A stretch of DNA of 64,000 nucleotides, from assembly GCA_021234155.1 (NCBI GenBank), contig JAJEKV010000162.1, positions 461,449-525,448 on the forward strand. The letters run 5' to 3'. Under the pieces are notes generated by a model. It did no database searches and had not been told where the DNA came from. It saw nothing but the letters and a program-made list of their open reading frames with translations. The DNA comes from Isoetes taiwanensis (lineage: Eukaryota > Streptophyta > Lycopodiopsida > Isoetales > Isoetaceae). Each line of letters starts with the position of its first letter. Position 1 is the first letter of the stretch. Positions 12,024 through 24,137 of the stretch are shown one piece after another. The position numbers were made by a program, and so were the translations under genes.

Positions 12024-13637
12024 CTGCGGTTGCCAAGTTTCAAATATTAGAATATTTGGCAAGTCATTGGTAATTTACAATAGCTTGAAAAACACTCCAC
12101 CAAATTCCATTCCACGTGTCGGAAGGACTTGACGAATGACAAAAAACCTCTAGCACAAATCAATGCCAGCAGAGCTCCTAAGTAAATCAATTGTGCACCA
12201 TATCATCGTAGGATGAATGTTTGCAATAATTAAGAGGGACATGTGCTTTTTACATCTTGTGCATAAGCCATACCAATGTGTTTCTTACATCTTGTGGCTA
12301 AGCCATACCATATCTGCAGGATCAATGTCTGGAACAATTAAGAGGGGTATGTGTTTTGTGAGGCACTAAAGAATCATAAGTCCAGAGCACAAATCACTTA
12401 CACCATCATTTCTCCCTGTTGTAGACCTCCTAGTTTCACGATGCAAAGATTGGCAGCACAAAGATCTTAAAACCTGATGCCTAACCTGGCCTTATGCACT
12501 ACCTTTGGAGCATATTGTTGCAAATGCCTGAGAATGATGCATACACCATGGGATTTGTGACGTTGACCATGTGATTTGTGACGTTAAGAGCAATGAAGCA
12601 GTGAATATTAGTGAAGGCCCATCTGCCCTGCAGAGCTGCATGTAAGAAAATCCAAGCTATATGTAGCAGCACCCATCGCTGCATGCTCTATGCACTTATC
12701 TATACCAAACTGCAAGTCAAATCCCTAATAGCCACATCATAACATCTCTAAGCACTTAAGACTAAAACTAAAACAAACTTTGTTTCATATATCTTGCATA
12801 CATGACTCAACCTTTGTAAACCATGCACGCATGTGCCAAGTAAGGAACCTATTTTAAGCTGAGCGTAACACTGCAATGCACACTGGCCACACACCTCACA
12901 CAACCTAAAACATGCACAGTTATAACTCAACACATGCACTATTCTATTTTAATCGAAATCTAACAATTAACAACCCCCTGTTCCCAAGCCAACAAACAGG
13001 ATAAGGCTGCCGACGACTTTTATACAGGCAAGCATTGAAATGTATAAGCAAAGGATTTAAGCAACCATATTATGGACAGAAGTAAATAGACAAAACCGAT
13101 GCAGTTGTGGCACACGGGCGTAGGCTAGGACAATCAATTCACCTAAATAGAAGAACAGAAGGACATCTCTTCTAGTCATTGCTATATCTTTTATGAAAGC
13201 ATGAAAATTGTAAATATCTGTTATCAAGTAGCTAGCATATAACATCCTTGCTGCAATGAAAGTACACTTGGCAACAACTCTGTATATAGAATTTTTTATT
13301 TATCTACTCAATGAAAACCATGCACGACTAATTCAGTTAGCCAAATAAGAATCAATCTTGTTTTCTAGAAGGTCTTTAAACTTTAGATCTTTTACCTTTA
13401 GAATCGTTCTTCAAAAGGCTATTCGGATATGGGATTGGACTGATCAAATAAAAGATGAAGCTCAACATGCATAAGGTAGAAAATTTACCTAGGAAAAGGG
13501 CTATTCTTTGCGTCCTTTTTTCCCATATTTTCTCCATCGATCTGTTATCCAGAATGTGCTAGAGGAACCTGGGAATTGGCTTGGAAACATAAAAATAGAC
13601 GTGTTACATTCTATAAAAAAAGTTCATCAGAATGGAC
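12024..13637. other. No further gene recognised
   Basis: Intergenic or intronic AT-rich sequence. A doublet of imperfect direct repeats (AAGCCATACCA, GAGGG, CTTACATCTTGTG) lies at 12225-12350. I could not find the upstream PYG7 exons here. Confidence 0.5.
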
Positions 13638-14115
13638 TTACTCAGAGATGTCCTTCTGACCAAGCTGTCCAAATTTGGGAGCTCCCCATGATGCCGATTC
13701 CCATGTATCTACATCAACAAAAGGCCTTCAGGATATCAATCATAAGAAATACAATCAAATAGCTAATCATCTAAGCTCTTACAAATATAGAAAGAGCTCC
13801 TTCAACCAGGATTACTGATTACGGGAAGATAGATGCCATGCATAACTTGCAGAACATGATTATCTTTATATCTCCCTAGCTGGATGAATAACCTAGCAAG
13901 AAAGACAAATGCCTCCTTCTGATAGTTCTCAGAGCAGAGAAACCCTACGGCCAAATCCATAATCTCAAGCCCTTAATGCAACACATTGTTTTACCTGTGA
14001 AAGCACCCAAACGCTTCGATCCTGAGGGATTTCTCGAAGACCCAATTCCGAAAGAAGATAAGCTAGCTCCGACTTCCACAAAGATGCGCCATAACAATCG
14101 AGGACAAATGGGCAG
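13638..14115 (-). pseudogene. Unrecognised spliced gene remnant
   Basis: On the minus strand an exon-like frame reads WKSELAYLLSELGLREIPQ, shifts frame once near a GTAAAA sequence (about 13990), then continues EIMDLAVGFLCSENYQKEAF and a helical stretch ending GIYLPVISNP. A donor (CTG/GTTGAA) at 13807 and an acceptor (GATGTAG) before 13708 join it, with the codon restored to Asp, to a last exon TWESASWGAPKFGQLGQKD ending at TAA (13638-13640). Composition and helical periodicity look like real protein. I do not recognise the family. An in-frame ATG with transit-like residues (MASSVISKFSDFG) lies upstream near 14430, but its link is not shown. Confidence 0.45.
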
Positions 14116-14159
14116 GAAAAAATCTCAAAAAATACACACTGCGAGCATCATGTGCTACA

Positions 14160-15312
14160 GATAAGCAAAGCGGCCATGAATTAGAGGCATGGAAGGCATG
14201 CATGGGTAGAGTAGAACGGGGTGAGAAGGGGCTCTGATAGTTTGGAGCAAGAATAGAAATGCCGGAGCAAGCCAGAACCTGGAAAACTTAGACCCACTGT
14301 AATCACTGTAATCAAACTCTGCTTTGTGATGATGCATGCCGCCTCGACAGCTGCAGGAAGGGCCGCTAAACGCTCCGCATGGATAAACCAACGCCAAAAT
14401 CTGAAAATTTCGAAATCACAGAAGAAGCCATAAACGATTTTTAGGATACCCTTAAATTTTTTCTGGCAGCCAAAACCCTCCAAATCTTATGAAATCGATT
14501 AAAAAAAAATTCCAAAAATATTTTTTGCCATGCCGGAGAATTCCAAATTAACAAAGTAGATGCACATAGCAAAAACGAGGCGTTGTTTTTAATGTGCTTT
14601 TTAACCAATGAAATAATAACACGTGGCATACTTTTTCAAATGACCAGAATTATTTGAACTAATGAAATGTAGACACATGGCACACAATTGAAAAGAAAAA
14701 ATATATACCACAATTCAGAAGTAAATATATCATGAATCATTTACTGATTTTGTTTATTTTAAAATAAAGATGCCTTTTGGGAATCGAACCCAAACAAATC
14801 CATAAGGTATAATAATATTTTATTGTAATCCAAATTTTAAGATTCTATCACTTAATAAGGTAATGGAGGCATCAACCATTAGATACCAATAATTTAGATG
14901 TTACTAAAACCATCGTAATTCATGAAATTCATAATTTTCAAAGCAAAAAATACATTACAATCCTTTAGATGGGATGCTATTCCAATTCTGCATCATGGGA
15001 TCCATTACTTTCCAGACTACTTCAGAATCTGCATAAGGAAAAAATAATCATGTTCAAAAAATGCCTAGATCATACAAAAAATGAAACAAGTTCAATGATT
15101 TTTACCTGCTTTAGAATTTGCATTGATATTAAGCTTCCCGTGCATACCTGTTGTTAACAACGATTATAGACATAACCATACTTAAAATGAAGCAAATGCA
15201 AAAGAAAGAAAAACAAGAAAAGCATGCATGATACCTGTTTTTGGGCTTGTAAGCAGATCAGCATCTGCATCCGAGCTTGTAAGTAAGTAGATCCGCATCT
15301 TAATATGGTGTA
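14160..15312. other. No gene recognised
   Basis: AT-rich flank. The minus strand at 14181-14483 has a 100-residue ORF with no recognisable domain; part of the region could be the first exon of the preceding remnant. Confidence 0.4.
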
Positions 15313-15436
15313 GATAACGCCGCCAGGGGCGTTACCTACAAAAAATTTGAGGGCCAGCGAAAAAAGACGTCTTGGCGGCATTTTCGTTGGCCCGAAAATT
15401 TTTTTGTAGGTAACGTCTGAGGGGCAGGGCGTTATC
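15313..15436. mobile_element. MITE-like foldback element
   Basis: A near-palindrome of about 124 bp. The left arm GATAACGCCGCC..GCGTTACCTACAAAAAATTT..GGGCCAGCGAAAA matches the right arm TTTTCGTTGGCCCGAAAATTTTTTTGTAGGTAACG..GGCGTTATC in reverse complement. The arms are about 55 bp with a loop of about 15 bp. This fits a MITE or solo inverted-repeat element. I did not confirm a target duplication. Confidence 0.75.
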
Positions 15437-15494
15437 GCCCTTAACGCCCTTGGTTCGAGGGTTTGCTTCAGGGCCGGATCCAGGGCAGAGGTGC

Positions 15495-15635
15495 CGGAAG
15501 CAGAATAGAAGAATAGCAGAATAGCAGAATAGAGGAAGCAGAATAGGAGCAAAGAGCCGGAATAGAAGCAGGAAGGCCGGAATAGAAGCAGAAGGAAGCA
15601 AAGGGCCGGAATAGAAGCAGATCGGATATTAGAAG
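15495..15635 (+). repeat. Imperfect AGAATAGAAGCA simple repeat
   Basis: Purine-rich imperfect tandem repeats of AGAATAG/AGAAGCA with interspersed GGCCGGAATAGAAGCA units (four copies). No coding signal. Confidence 0.8.
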
Positions 15636-15639
15636 CAAG

Positions 15640-18340
15640 GGGCGTCGGATCTGCCGGATTAATCTTGAAAGCTTGGCTGAGATCTTTCTTTTCTTTCTAA
15701 TCTTTTCCTTTGTGGCTCGGATTTGGCGCCAACAGTGTTGAAAACTCTTAAAACAGGGCAGATGATCGCTTCAAGAATCTATTTTAGGGCAGCAATCAGG
15801 TAAAATCTGGAGCTTTTCTGGGCAGATCGGTATCACTCTAGGATGTTATAAGGGTTATGGACAAAATCTGGAGTTATTCTGTATTACCCTAGGATGTTAT
15901 GAGAAACAGCAGAGAAACAGCATAACATATCTGCCGGTGAAGCTGTTACTAGCTGGTAACAGCACTTTAATGGACGGCTGAGATTGAATCTCAGCCTGTA
16001 AACCTGAGAACCAGGGCGTTAAGGAACCAAAAGCTCCCAAGCAAACTTAGATTCAATTTTACAAGCCCTTGGGTATCAGGAACAACTTAGATTCAATTTT
16101 ACAAGCCCTTGGGCATAGCCAAGGTACTGCAAACCACCAGCATTAATCTGTGGCATACTTTAAGTTCTAGTTTCACACCGAAACCCACAAGCATCAAACA
16201 TCCCATGGATAACCAGCAAGGCCTGGCCTGTTTTGTTTTCGGATTAAATCAAAAACACCTACCTACAACACGAAAAAGGAGAGCACGTGAAACTAAAGAT
16301 CACGGAATGAAAGAATGGAGAAGTGGGCAATTAAAAAACCACGTTTTTGGGTTAGGTCCGAAGCACAAAATAGAGAAGTAGAAAACTAGTTGTTGATGAC
16401 AGCAAAAATCATTGCAACAAGAGACAGATGAAAGCACAATCTGCAAATCCGGCACAATGGACCTAACCAAAGGAAACAATGGCAAGGAAGAAAAAATTTA
16501 CAAGGAATCGCATCTAGAAGCACAAACAAGAAACACAAATGCAAAAGCTCATACATTTTTCCATATCTCTAATTGGGGCACTGGTGCTTGCCTGCATTCC
16601 TCGCTTACGGCGATGGAGTATTCTGGTAGCATCAATGGCCGGAATAATGGCAGTCGCGCTCTTCACCTTTGGCCGTCGGAAGGCGCTTCCTCGAAAGATG
16701 CCGTCGCAGATGCAGTTGGAGTTTTGCTTGGAGCAGCTTTTGCAAAATGAGATCTGCATGACATCGGCCTTCCTTGAATGTGGTTTACTCCTGCTTGAAT
16801 GAACTCTGTGTTACAGATAAACAACAGATTTAGAACTAAAAACAAAAGCAGCATGCAACCTCATCCAAGCCAGACACAAACAAACGAGTTGAGACACAAA
16901 TGAACCAGATGAGAAGAACCGGAGACACGAATTTCAGAGGTTTTTGGAGAAGCCAAAGACTCCATAGCTACGCCTACATCTTCCTCGCCTTTGCGCATCG
17001 CCTGAGCTGGAACAAAGCCATCGCCATGGCTGGACCAAAGCGAGCACAAGCAAAGCCATCGCCATAGCAAAAATGGTGAAGGCGGGATACAGGGCAGGCG
17101 GGAAAAATGCAAACCAATTGGATGAGAGGACCTGGATCGAAATCCAGGCCGTTCATCTCAGCCTGTGGATGGGATGCAGGTTTTTAAAAATTTAATATAA
17201 ACAAGCAACTTTTCCACAAGTCTATTTAAGGAACTAAGCAACCATTGTATTTAAAGAAAGGACATGTTCAAGATTTACATGATCATTCAGAGTAGATTGA
17301 AGCCAATCGAGATTGCTTCATAGATATAGAGCTATCGGAATTTAACAAGGTAATTTAAGGGAGAAGAAGTGCTAGAAGATACGATCAACCATTGTTAATA
17401 TTAGGTCAATCCCGAATGTATAGTGAATCATTGTAAACCATTGAAAATAATTATTGTGGTTTGATATATTAAAAATCATAACCTTGAAGAAAGCTGCATT
17501 TGAAAATTAAGTGCACTAAGCGCTCGATTGCTAGTGCATAAATGGTCTAGCTAATGCTTGAGTGTTGCCGAGGATCAGGTAACAACGTTCTACCTTGCAT
17601 AATTTTCTTCTCGGGCATTGTGTTGATTTCATATTTGGAGCTTAGGACATTGGAGATATGAAGTTAAGATAGCAGCTACTACCGCACAGTAAATTTGCAG
17701 GTTATCATGGGAAGGAAAGAAGAGAAATTACTCTAGGTTCATAGGTTGTAGGGGCTTAGCACTTTGATTTATATTTCCATTGCTAAGGTGTATAGTCTAT
17801 TGGAGAAAGAAAAAACAAAAAAATGGCTTTGTCTGCATGTGTATTTCCAAAAGATAAAGCCAAAAAGCACACAGTTAGCAGGGCGGCCGAATTTTTCATG
17901 AGCAGTTTGTTCCAACATTCTATTTGCATCCAACTGTCTTTCTATCAGTTTGATTATGATTCTAAGTATGCCAAAAACATTGTAATATGTTTGAAGTTAT
18001 TCAAAAAAAATTGCATTCGTATTCTCCCAATAGCAAGTCGTGCACTATTCATTATCGATTTCTTTTCCATTGATTTTCTCAGCTCTTTCTTGATATTTGC
18101 CCCAAGGAAAGCTAGACCATTTCTCTTCTTTGAAATAGAGGAAGAAAATTTGGATCGTTACAAGATTGAAATGCAACTTTGTCATTCGTGATAGGTATTG
18201 AAGTGCCTCCTTCTTTCCCATTCTTTCCCAATTCTTTGCCTTGAAACAGAGGTATAGAATTTGAGATTGAACTAGCCCCATAAGACTAGTTCTGGAGGTT
18301 TTGAATAAACCAGGATTGTTGCCTCAACGAGCCAAGGTTC
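15640..18340. other. No gene recognised
   Basis: A direct duplication of ACTTAGATTCAATTTTACAA plus GCCCTTGGG lies at 16046-16112. Short perfect hairpins are present, for example CCTGGATCGAAATCCAGG near 17130 and GCTGTTACTAGCTGGTAACAGC-type near 15940. Overlapping ORFs at 16412-17156 on both strands shadow each other and match nothing I know. Confidence 0.4.
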
Positions 18341-18344
18341 GTGG

Positions 18345-19290
18345 CAACATTGAGTGGCATGTTGGAGCCCACATGGCATGTTTGAGCCACCTTCGTATGT
18401 TAGGGCCTAGGTGGTATGTTTGAGCCACCTTGGCATGTTGGAGCCTAGGTGGCATGTTGGAGCCCGCGTGGCATGTTTGAGCCACCTTGGCATGTTTGAG
18501 CCTAGGCAGCATGTTGGTGCCTAGGTGGCATGTTTGAGCCACCTTGGCATGTTGGAGCCTAGGTGGCATGTTGGAGCTCGCGTGGCATGTTTGAGCCACC
18601 TTAGCATGTTGGAGCCTAGGTGGCATGTTGGAGCCCGTGTGGCATGTTTGGGCCACCTTGGCATGTTTGAGCCTAGGCAGCATGTTGGTGCGTAGGTGGC
18701 ATGCTTGAGCCACCTTGGCATGTTGGAGCCTAGGTGGCATGTTGGAGCCCACATGGCATGTTTGAGCCACCTTGGTATGTTAGGGCCTAGGTGGTATGTT
18801 TGAGCCACCTTGGCATGTTGGAGCCTAGGTGGCATGTTGGAGCCCACATGGCATGTTTGAGCCACCTTGGCATGTTGGAGCCTATGTGGCATGTTGGAGC
18901 CCACGTGGCATGTTTGAGCCATCTTGGCATGTTTGCACCACCTTGGCATGTTTGAGCCAAGGTGGCATGTTGGAGCCTAGGTGGTATGTTTGAGCCACCT
19001 TGGCATGTTTGAGCCTAGGTGGCATGTTTGACATGTTTGAGCCAACTTGGCATGTTGGAGCCTAGGTGGCATGTTTGAGCCACGTGGCATGTTTGCGCCA
19101 CCTTCGCATGTTGGAGCCACCTTGGCATGTTGGAGCTTAGGTGGCATATTGGAGCCTAGGTGGCATGTTGGTGCCTAGGTGGCATGTTTGAGACACTTGG
19201 CATGTTGGAGCCTATGTGGCATGTTGGAGCCCGCGTAGCATGTTTGAGCCACCTTGGCATGTTGGAGCCTAGGTGGCATGTTGGAGCCTA
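18345..19290 (-). repeat. 19-bp minisatellite array, inverted orientation
   Basis: About 50 units of the same 19-bp family as at 1-1575, but in reverse complement (GGCATGTTTGAGCCACCTT, GCATGTTGGAGCCTAGGTG). Long minus-strand ORFs of 19-residue repeats result from the repeat. Confidence 0.95.
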
Positions 19291-19515
19291 GGTGGCTCAA
19301 ACATGCCACGCGGGCTCTAAAATGCCACCTAGGCTCAAACATGCCACATGGACTCCAACATGCCAAGGTGGCTCAAACGTGCCATGTGGGCTCCAACATG
19401 CCACCTAGGCTCCAACATGCCACCTAAGATTCAACATGCAAAGGTGGCTCAAACATGCCACCTGTATCAAACATGCCACGTGGGCTCCAACATGCCACCT
19501 AAGCTCAGGCTCAGG
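19291..19515 (+). repeat. 19-bp minisatellite array, forward orientation
   Basis: At about 19291 the array flips direction inside one unit (GCCTAGGTGGCTCAAACATG) and continues forward for about 11 units up to repeat segment R1 copy B. The head-to-head junction implies an inversion or the meeting of two elements. Confidence 0.9.
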
Positions 19516-19535
19516 CATGCCTAGGCAAGGGATAG

Positions 19536-20284
19536 AATAGAGGGATCTTGAAGAACTTAAAGTGCTGACACCCTTCCCCAAATCGAACCAGGCCAGGACT
19601 TTGCGCGGCTTCCTCGCCAGAAGGGAGAGGTCCAATCGCAGGAGACAGACCTCAGAAAGGTTGCCGAGGCAGCCTTTCCTGCCAACGCTCCTCTGGAGGG
19701 CAAATGGCAATGCCCCTCCTCCTGAAGCTCGGTTTCCCTATCCGACCATTGAATCCATCGTTCAAGTAACTTGCTTCGAGCAAGTTCAGAAAAATCCAAG
19801 ACGCGTCTGGGAGAACTTATCAAACCACGAAGCGTCCTGCGGTCGACCCTGTAGAAACCCAAGTGTTTTGTCGTTCGGGCAGTACAAAGGCTCCGGAATG
19901 GAGGTTCGACTTCGCCACATTGTTCAGAATGGTGAAATTACCCTAGAGACCAAGTTATACGGTCATTTTTGGTGAAAGAAACACGAACCCTCTACATGGC
20001 GATATTCTGCAGCCACCTTGCAGGCCAATTGACTACGAACATATTGGACATGAGCTACTTTGGCGCTTCTTGGAGAAAGGGTGATCTTCTGACCACGAAT
20101 CTTGGTCCTGAGGATAATATCGATGTTTTGAGTCCAAATTGGCAGAGTCAGTTCACAGTTCCGGAGAGGGAGAGTTGCCCGTCTGTGGCCAGGGGCCTTT
20201 GGGAGAGAACCTTTGGGGCGAACAACTTCCGGAAGGTTTTAAGGGTCCGTCTTCTGGCATCAACACCCTCCCTCTACGTGATGA
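19536..20284 (+). repeat. Repeat segment R1, copy B (degenerate coding)
   Basis: Homologous to 1798-2443, with about 100 extra bases of coding-like sequence near 19620-19720. It retains open stretches missing from copy A, such as GSGMEVRLRHIVQNGEITLE and [20 protein letters not shown], and has its own frameshifts. Homology stops abruptly at GATGAC at the 3' end. Protein family unknown. Confidence 0.75.
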
Positions 20285-21760
20285 CTCTTGTGTGAGTTAC
20301 CCCTTTCTATTAATAGAATACAAATTTGCTTTTATTGCAGAAATCTGGTTTATATTGTTCTTACCTTTTTTTTGCTTTAGGCAGACTGGCATAGGTCCTA
20401 TCTCTCCTAATGGTGGTTATCATTCTGGTAAGGATATGAATTTGATACTTGATGTTGAACGCTTCAAGCGTCCTCCACATTAGGTGCCTTCACGTATCCT
20501 CCACATTGGGTGCCTGTATCACTTCTTTGGGATGCAATAAACAAAATGGATTCTTTGATAGAATTCCTGTCAAGAGGGTAAGTAGTGTAATTTTAAAATA
20601 ACAATTAGTATGGTTAGTGCACTTTTTCCTTCTTTAGACAGGCCAGAGATTATGGCGGCACAAACATCCTCCACTGCCGGAAGTGGATAATTCATAAAAT
20701 TTCTGTTGGCAGGAACCCCTTATTCTGCCAGATTTGTCTATACAACATGGAGAGTATTGATATTCCATTTATTTATCTATCTATTGCAATGACCATGTCT
20801 GTTATGTAAACGCTTACAATATTAACAATAATATTTCTAGCCATGTTTCCAATTAAGATGCAAAAGCCCAAAGCTTTCATAGTTTTCATTGGCTCAATCC
20901 CAATTAGCATATAAAAAATAATCCCTAATAAGCACGATATATCAATTTCCAATTCCATTCATTTCCCCAATTACCACTGTTTGAGTTCACAACAATTGTT
21001 TTCAATTATAAATTATTGTACATTCGATTGCCCTAGGCGCCTCCAAACTGAATAGTTTCCAACAATCATCAAATAAAAGTTTTAGATCTACACATATCAT
21101 ACCATTCTCTTCTTATCGTTATACGAGATAAATTCAATTGTCAAAACCAGGAAAGGAGAAGAGAGAATATAAGACAAACTGAAAGAAAAGCCACATCAAG
21201 CATCTCCACTAAGCACCAAAAACACAGTACAATGCCTTAGAACCCTTATCTGCAGACCCCTTAGAACTGCCACACCGATCCGCTACACTCTGCTCCTAAA
21301 CTCCGGGGCCCCTGGAGGAAGAAAGCACCACAAGGACTTATCTTGCTGCCGATCTTCAAACCCAAACACCCCGCAAGCCAGAAAACATAAGAAAGGCAAA
21401 TAAAAACGACAGAAGCAACTGAAAGGAAAACTCTGGACGGAACAAGGAGGACTGAAAAAGCATAAGAAAGGAAAGCAAGCAGGGTAGGGAGTAGAAGCAC
21501 AAGAACTGTGGAGATACAGATGCGCTGATGAACAGGGGAAGATCTGGAGTGGTATAAAAGCACACAAATAACTGCCAGGCAGACCTAACTACCTGGCTTT
21601 TGACAATTACATTAGTGTTACAAAATCATTTCCAAATTGGACTACGTAATAAACCACTAATAAGGGCATGACATAATATTAGACACGAACAATACATTGC
21701 TATTGAATACGAATTATTGATGTTAATTTATGTGCCATTTGAAAGCACAAGATACAGAAC
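20285..21760. other. No gene recognised
   Basis: AT-rich sequence. Short ORFs on the minus strand at 21261-21567 overlap each other in three frames and show no family signature. Confidence 0.4.
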
Positions 21761-21763
21761 ATC

Positions 21764-21840
21764 TTGTTGGACCCAGCCCTAGATCCAACGACCCAAATTT
21801 TAGTTAAAAGTTAAACGGTTCAGATCTAAGAAACTCACCC
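21764..21840 (+). mobile_element. Helitron 5' subterminal block
   Basis: GTTGGACCCAGCCCTAGATC followed by CAACG contains the small inverted repeat TTGGA/TCCAA and matches the subterminal block of Helitron H1 (37291 onward) and of the end at 26458. The extreme TCTTATATT-type end is not intact. It may pair with the 3' ends at 26138 or 26413. Confidence 0.5.
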
Positions 21841-23585
21841 CTTTTTTTACCCTAAAACACAGAGTAAGTGGCCATGGCGTCGGATTTGTCTGGCTCTGCC
21901 CATTGCTGGTGTTGCAAATTGTGATGTCTATCAGGTTTTGCTGGACAAAGCAAAGGAAACGCCAATTAGGAAGCTTGGATATGCAGAATTTAAAACTTGA
22001 GCATGGGAATTGTAATAAGTTTTGGTTGTAATTTATGTGGTCGAACCTAATTTTTGAAGTCTCCGGAGAGTTGTGGCAAGAAGAGGTAAATGTGTGATTT
22101 TGAGTTTCTCTAAATTCTAAAATCGTACTAAATCCTAAAATCATGAATATGATTGGGTTTGCTTGGCAGAGCAAGCAAGGACTGGCAGCCATTTGCATGC
22201 TCCAATTTCTCAAGGCAAATATCTCAAGTCCCGAGTTTATTCTCAAGGGCTTCATTTCGGATTTTTTCCTATCTAAATAATTTGGGTTTTGTGCGAGAGG
22301 TTTTTGTGCCCAACCTCCTTAGGAAAACAGGGGATTGAAGCAGAGCATATGAAGCCCACATGACAGATTGTTACAAGGTATGCGATTTTAAAGCTTTGCT
22401 CTGTTTATTCTTCTTTTGTTATATAAATACCACTGTTGACATCAAGCATCCAAAAAAAGCTCCGTTTATCTTGCATTTGCATATATACAACTAAAACATG
22501 CACACAAAATGTGGAAGCATGGAAAGATCAAGTTTTTTAGCACTCGCTAATGTAAATCATTTCATGCAAAAGTCGAACATTTTATATGTATTATATAGTA
22601 TGGAGAGCAAGATCATCCTAGGATTTGCGCCCAGATTTGCAAAACATGAATGGGCAAGGTAAATCTAGATGGGTCCAAAAAAGGAGTACTTGGTGAGTCG
22701 GTTATTGGAGACCTGGCCATGCTTTACGCCTCAAAAACAGGTTATACACTATGTTTGCAGATCCATTGGGTAGTTCTTTAGGTGAAAAGGACTCAGCTGT
22801 ACAGGACAATTTCTGCATTTCAAAATGGCTAAGTTCAATTCTGTTTCTTGCATGAGCAGACCCTTTGCAATTCGTTTTGGCATGCAAAGTCCGAAATTAC
22901 CAATCCTTTTTGCATTCTTGGACTTGCGTGCATTTACAAAAGCGCAAAACAGTAATCTCTCGATCTCTTTTGTGCAAAGAAACAAGGCATTTTCCATTCC
23001 TTTATGCAGTAGACAAACAACCTCGAATTCCACTATGCTCCTTCATGTAGTTTCTAGAATTGCTGCCTTTCTATTAGATGAACCCAGTGCAGTCTGCAGT
23101 TATTGCTTCAATTTTTGCCATGTAAGGATGTGGAATATTTACTGCAGGTGGAGGTGCGGATCTTATCCCTGATGCTTTACTGCTATGTCAGCTTTTGAGT
23201 TCTTTCGTTCCAAACCCATGCCTAAGCGACTTTCACTTGCTAGCCTAGATACTCAGATGTATTGCTTTAGAGGTTGTCATATACAATTTCCCATTTGAGA
23301 TGCAAGTGATACAGAGCAATACCAATGATACATACAACAAATATATGCAGATCACTGAAGAATGGGTACTGCAGCTAAGCTTAGAAACATTACATATAGT
23401 GATCTGCTGGTATGACATGTCATTACTTTATTATATTCATATAATGGGCTTAAGATATTGCTTAACATATAAGCTCATTTTGTTGAGATCATACACATCT
23501 TTACGTCATATTGTATAAACATGGGTTCCGATAAATCTTCGTCAACATTTCTAAAGAATCTGCAAATCCTGAACCATGTTATCAA
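21841..23585. other. No gene recognised
   Basis: Probably the interior of a Helitron. ORFs at 22702-23172 lie on opposite strands over the same bases and resemble no family I know. Confidence 0.35.
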
Positions 23586-23852
23586 CCAATTTTGCACAAT
23601 TGTGATAAATTTGTACATTAGTTACCTATTGTCCAAATGTATGCAATGTAACAATTTTGCACAATTGTGATAAATTTGTACCTCAGTTACCTATTGTCCA
23701 AATGTATGCAATGTAACAATTTTGCACAATTGTGATAAATTTGTACCTCAGTTACCTATTGTCCAAATGTATGCAATGTAACAATTTTGCACAATTTTGC
23801 ACAATTGTCATAAATTTGTACCTCAGTTACCTATTGTCCAAATGTATGCAAT
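23586..23852 (+). repeat. 65-bp tandem repeat, four copies
   Basis: Units begin CAATTTTGCACAATTGTGAT and contain GTACCTCAGTTACCTATTGT and CCAAATGTATGCAATGTAA. Copies start near 23587, 23652, 23717 and 23776; the last has an 11-bp internal duplication of TTTTGCACAA. The copies are nearly identical, so the array is young. Confidence 0.95.
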
Positions 23853-24074
23853 ACCAACATTACACTATTAACTCAACAGGGTCTTAAATTTGGGTGCCCT
23901 TGAGCCTTTATGGTGTACGTTGTGTTTTGAATCCTCAGGTAGGGGCAGACAACATAGTTATTCTAATGTTTATTCGATAAAGAAATACAAAAATTGCGTG
24001 TTGGGGACAATTTTCTAAAGAAGTTGCTAAGATGGCTTATCTTTACAAGGCCGGGTTCTGGATATATGTCGTAT

Positions 24075-24137
24075 CAGTGGCGCTATTACTGGGTTTATCC
24101 CAGCCAGGCGCTATTACTGGGTTTATCCCAGCCAGCT
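24075..24137 (+). repeat. 30-bp tandem duplication with hairpins
   Basis: GGCGCTATTACTGGGTTTAT followed by CCCAGCCA is present twice, each containing the stem CTGGG-TTTAT-CCCAG, and the second copy runs into CCAGCTAG. It resembles a Helitron-type 3' hairpin plus CTAG, but the next base is A, not T. Confidence 0.6.

Noticed and set aside
16412-17156. Overlapping ORFs with hydrophobic N-termini on both strands
   Set aside because: Mutually overlapping shadows without domain, splice or composition support.
21261-21567. Three overlapping Ser/Cys/Phe-rich minus-strand ORFs
   Set aside because: All three frames are open over the same bases and none resembles a known family.
6751-23852. Regular direct repeats considered as CRISPR arrays
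   Set aside because: Repeats are contiguous tandem units without unique spacers, and the DNA is eukaryotic.
24075-24137. Hairpin plus CTAG as a Helitron 3' end
   Set aside because: The base after CTAG is A, spacing is wrong and the hairpin is unlike the other ends; treated as a small tandem duplication.
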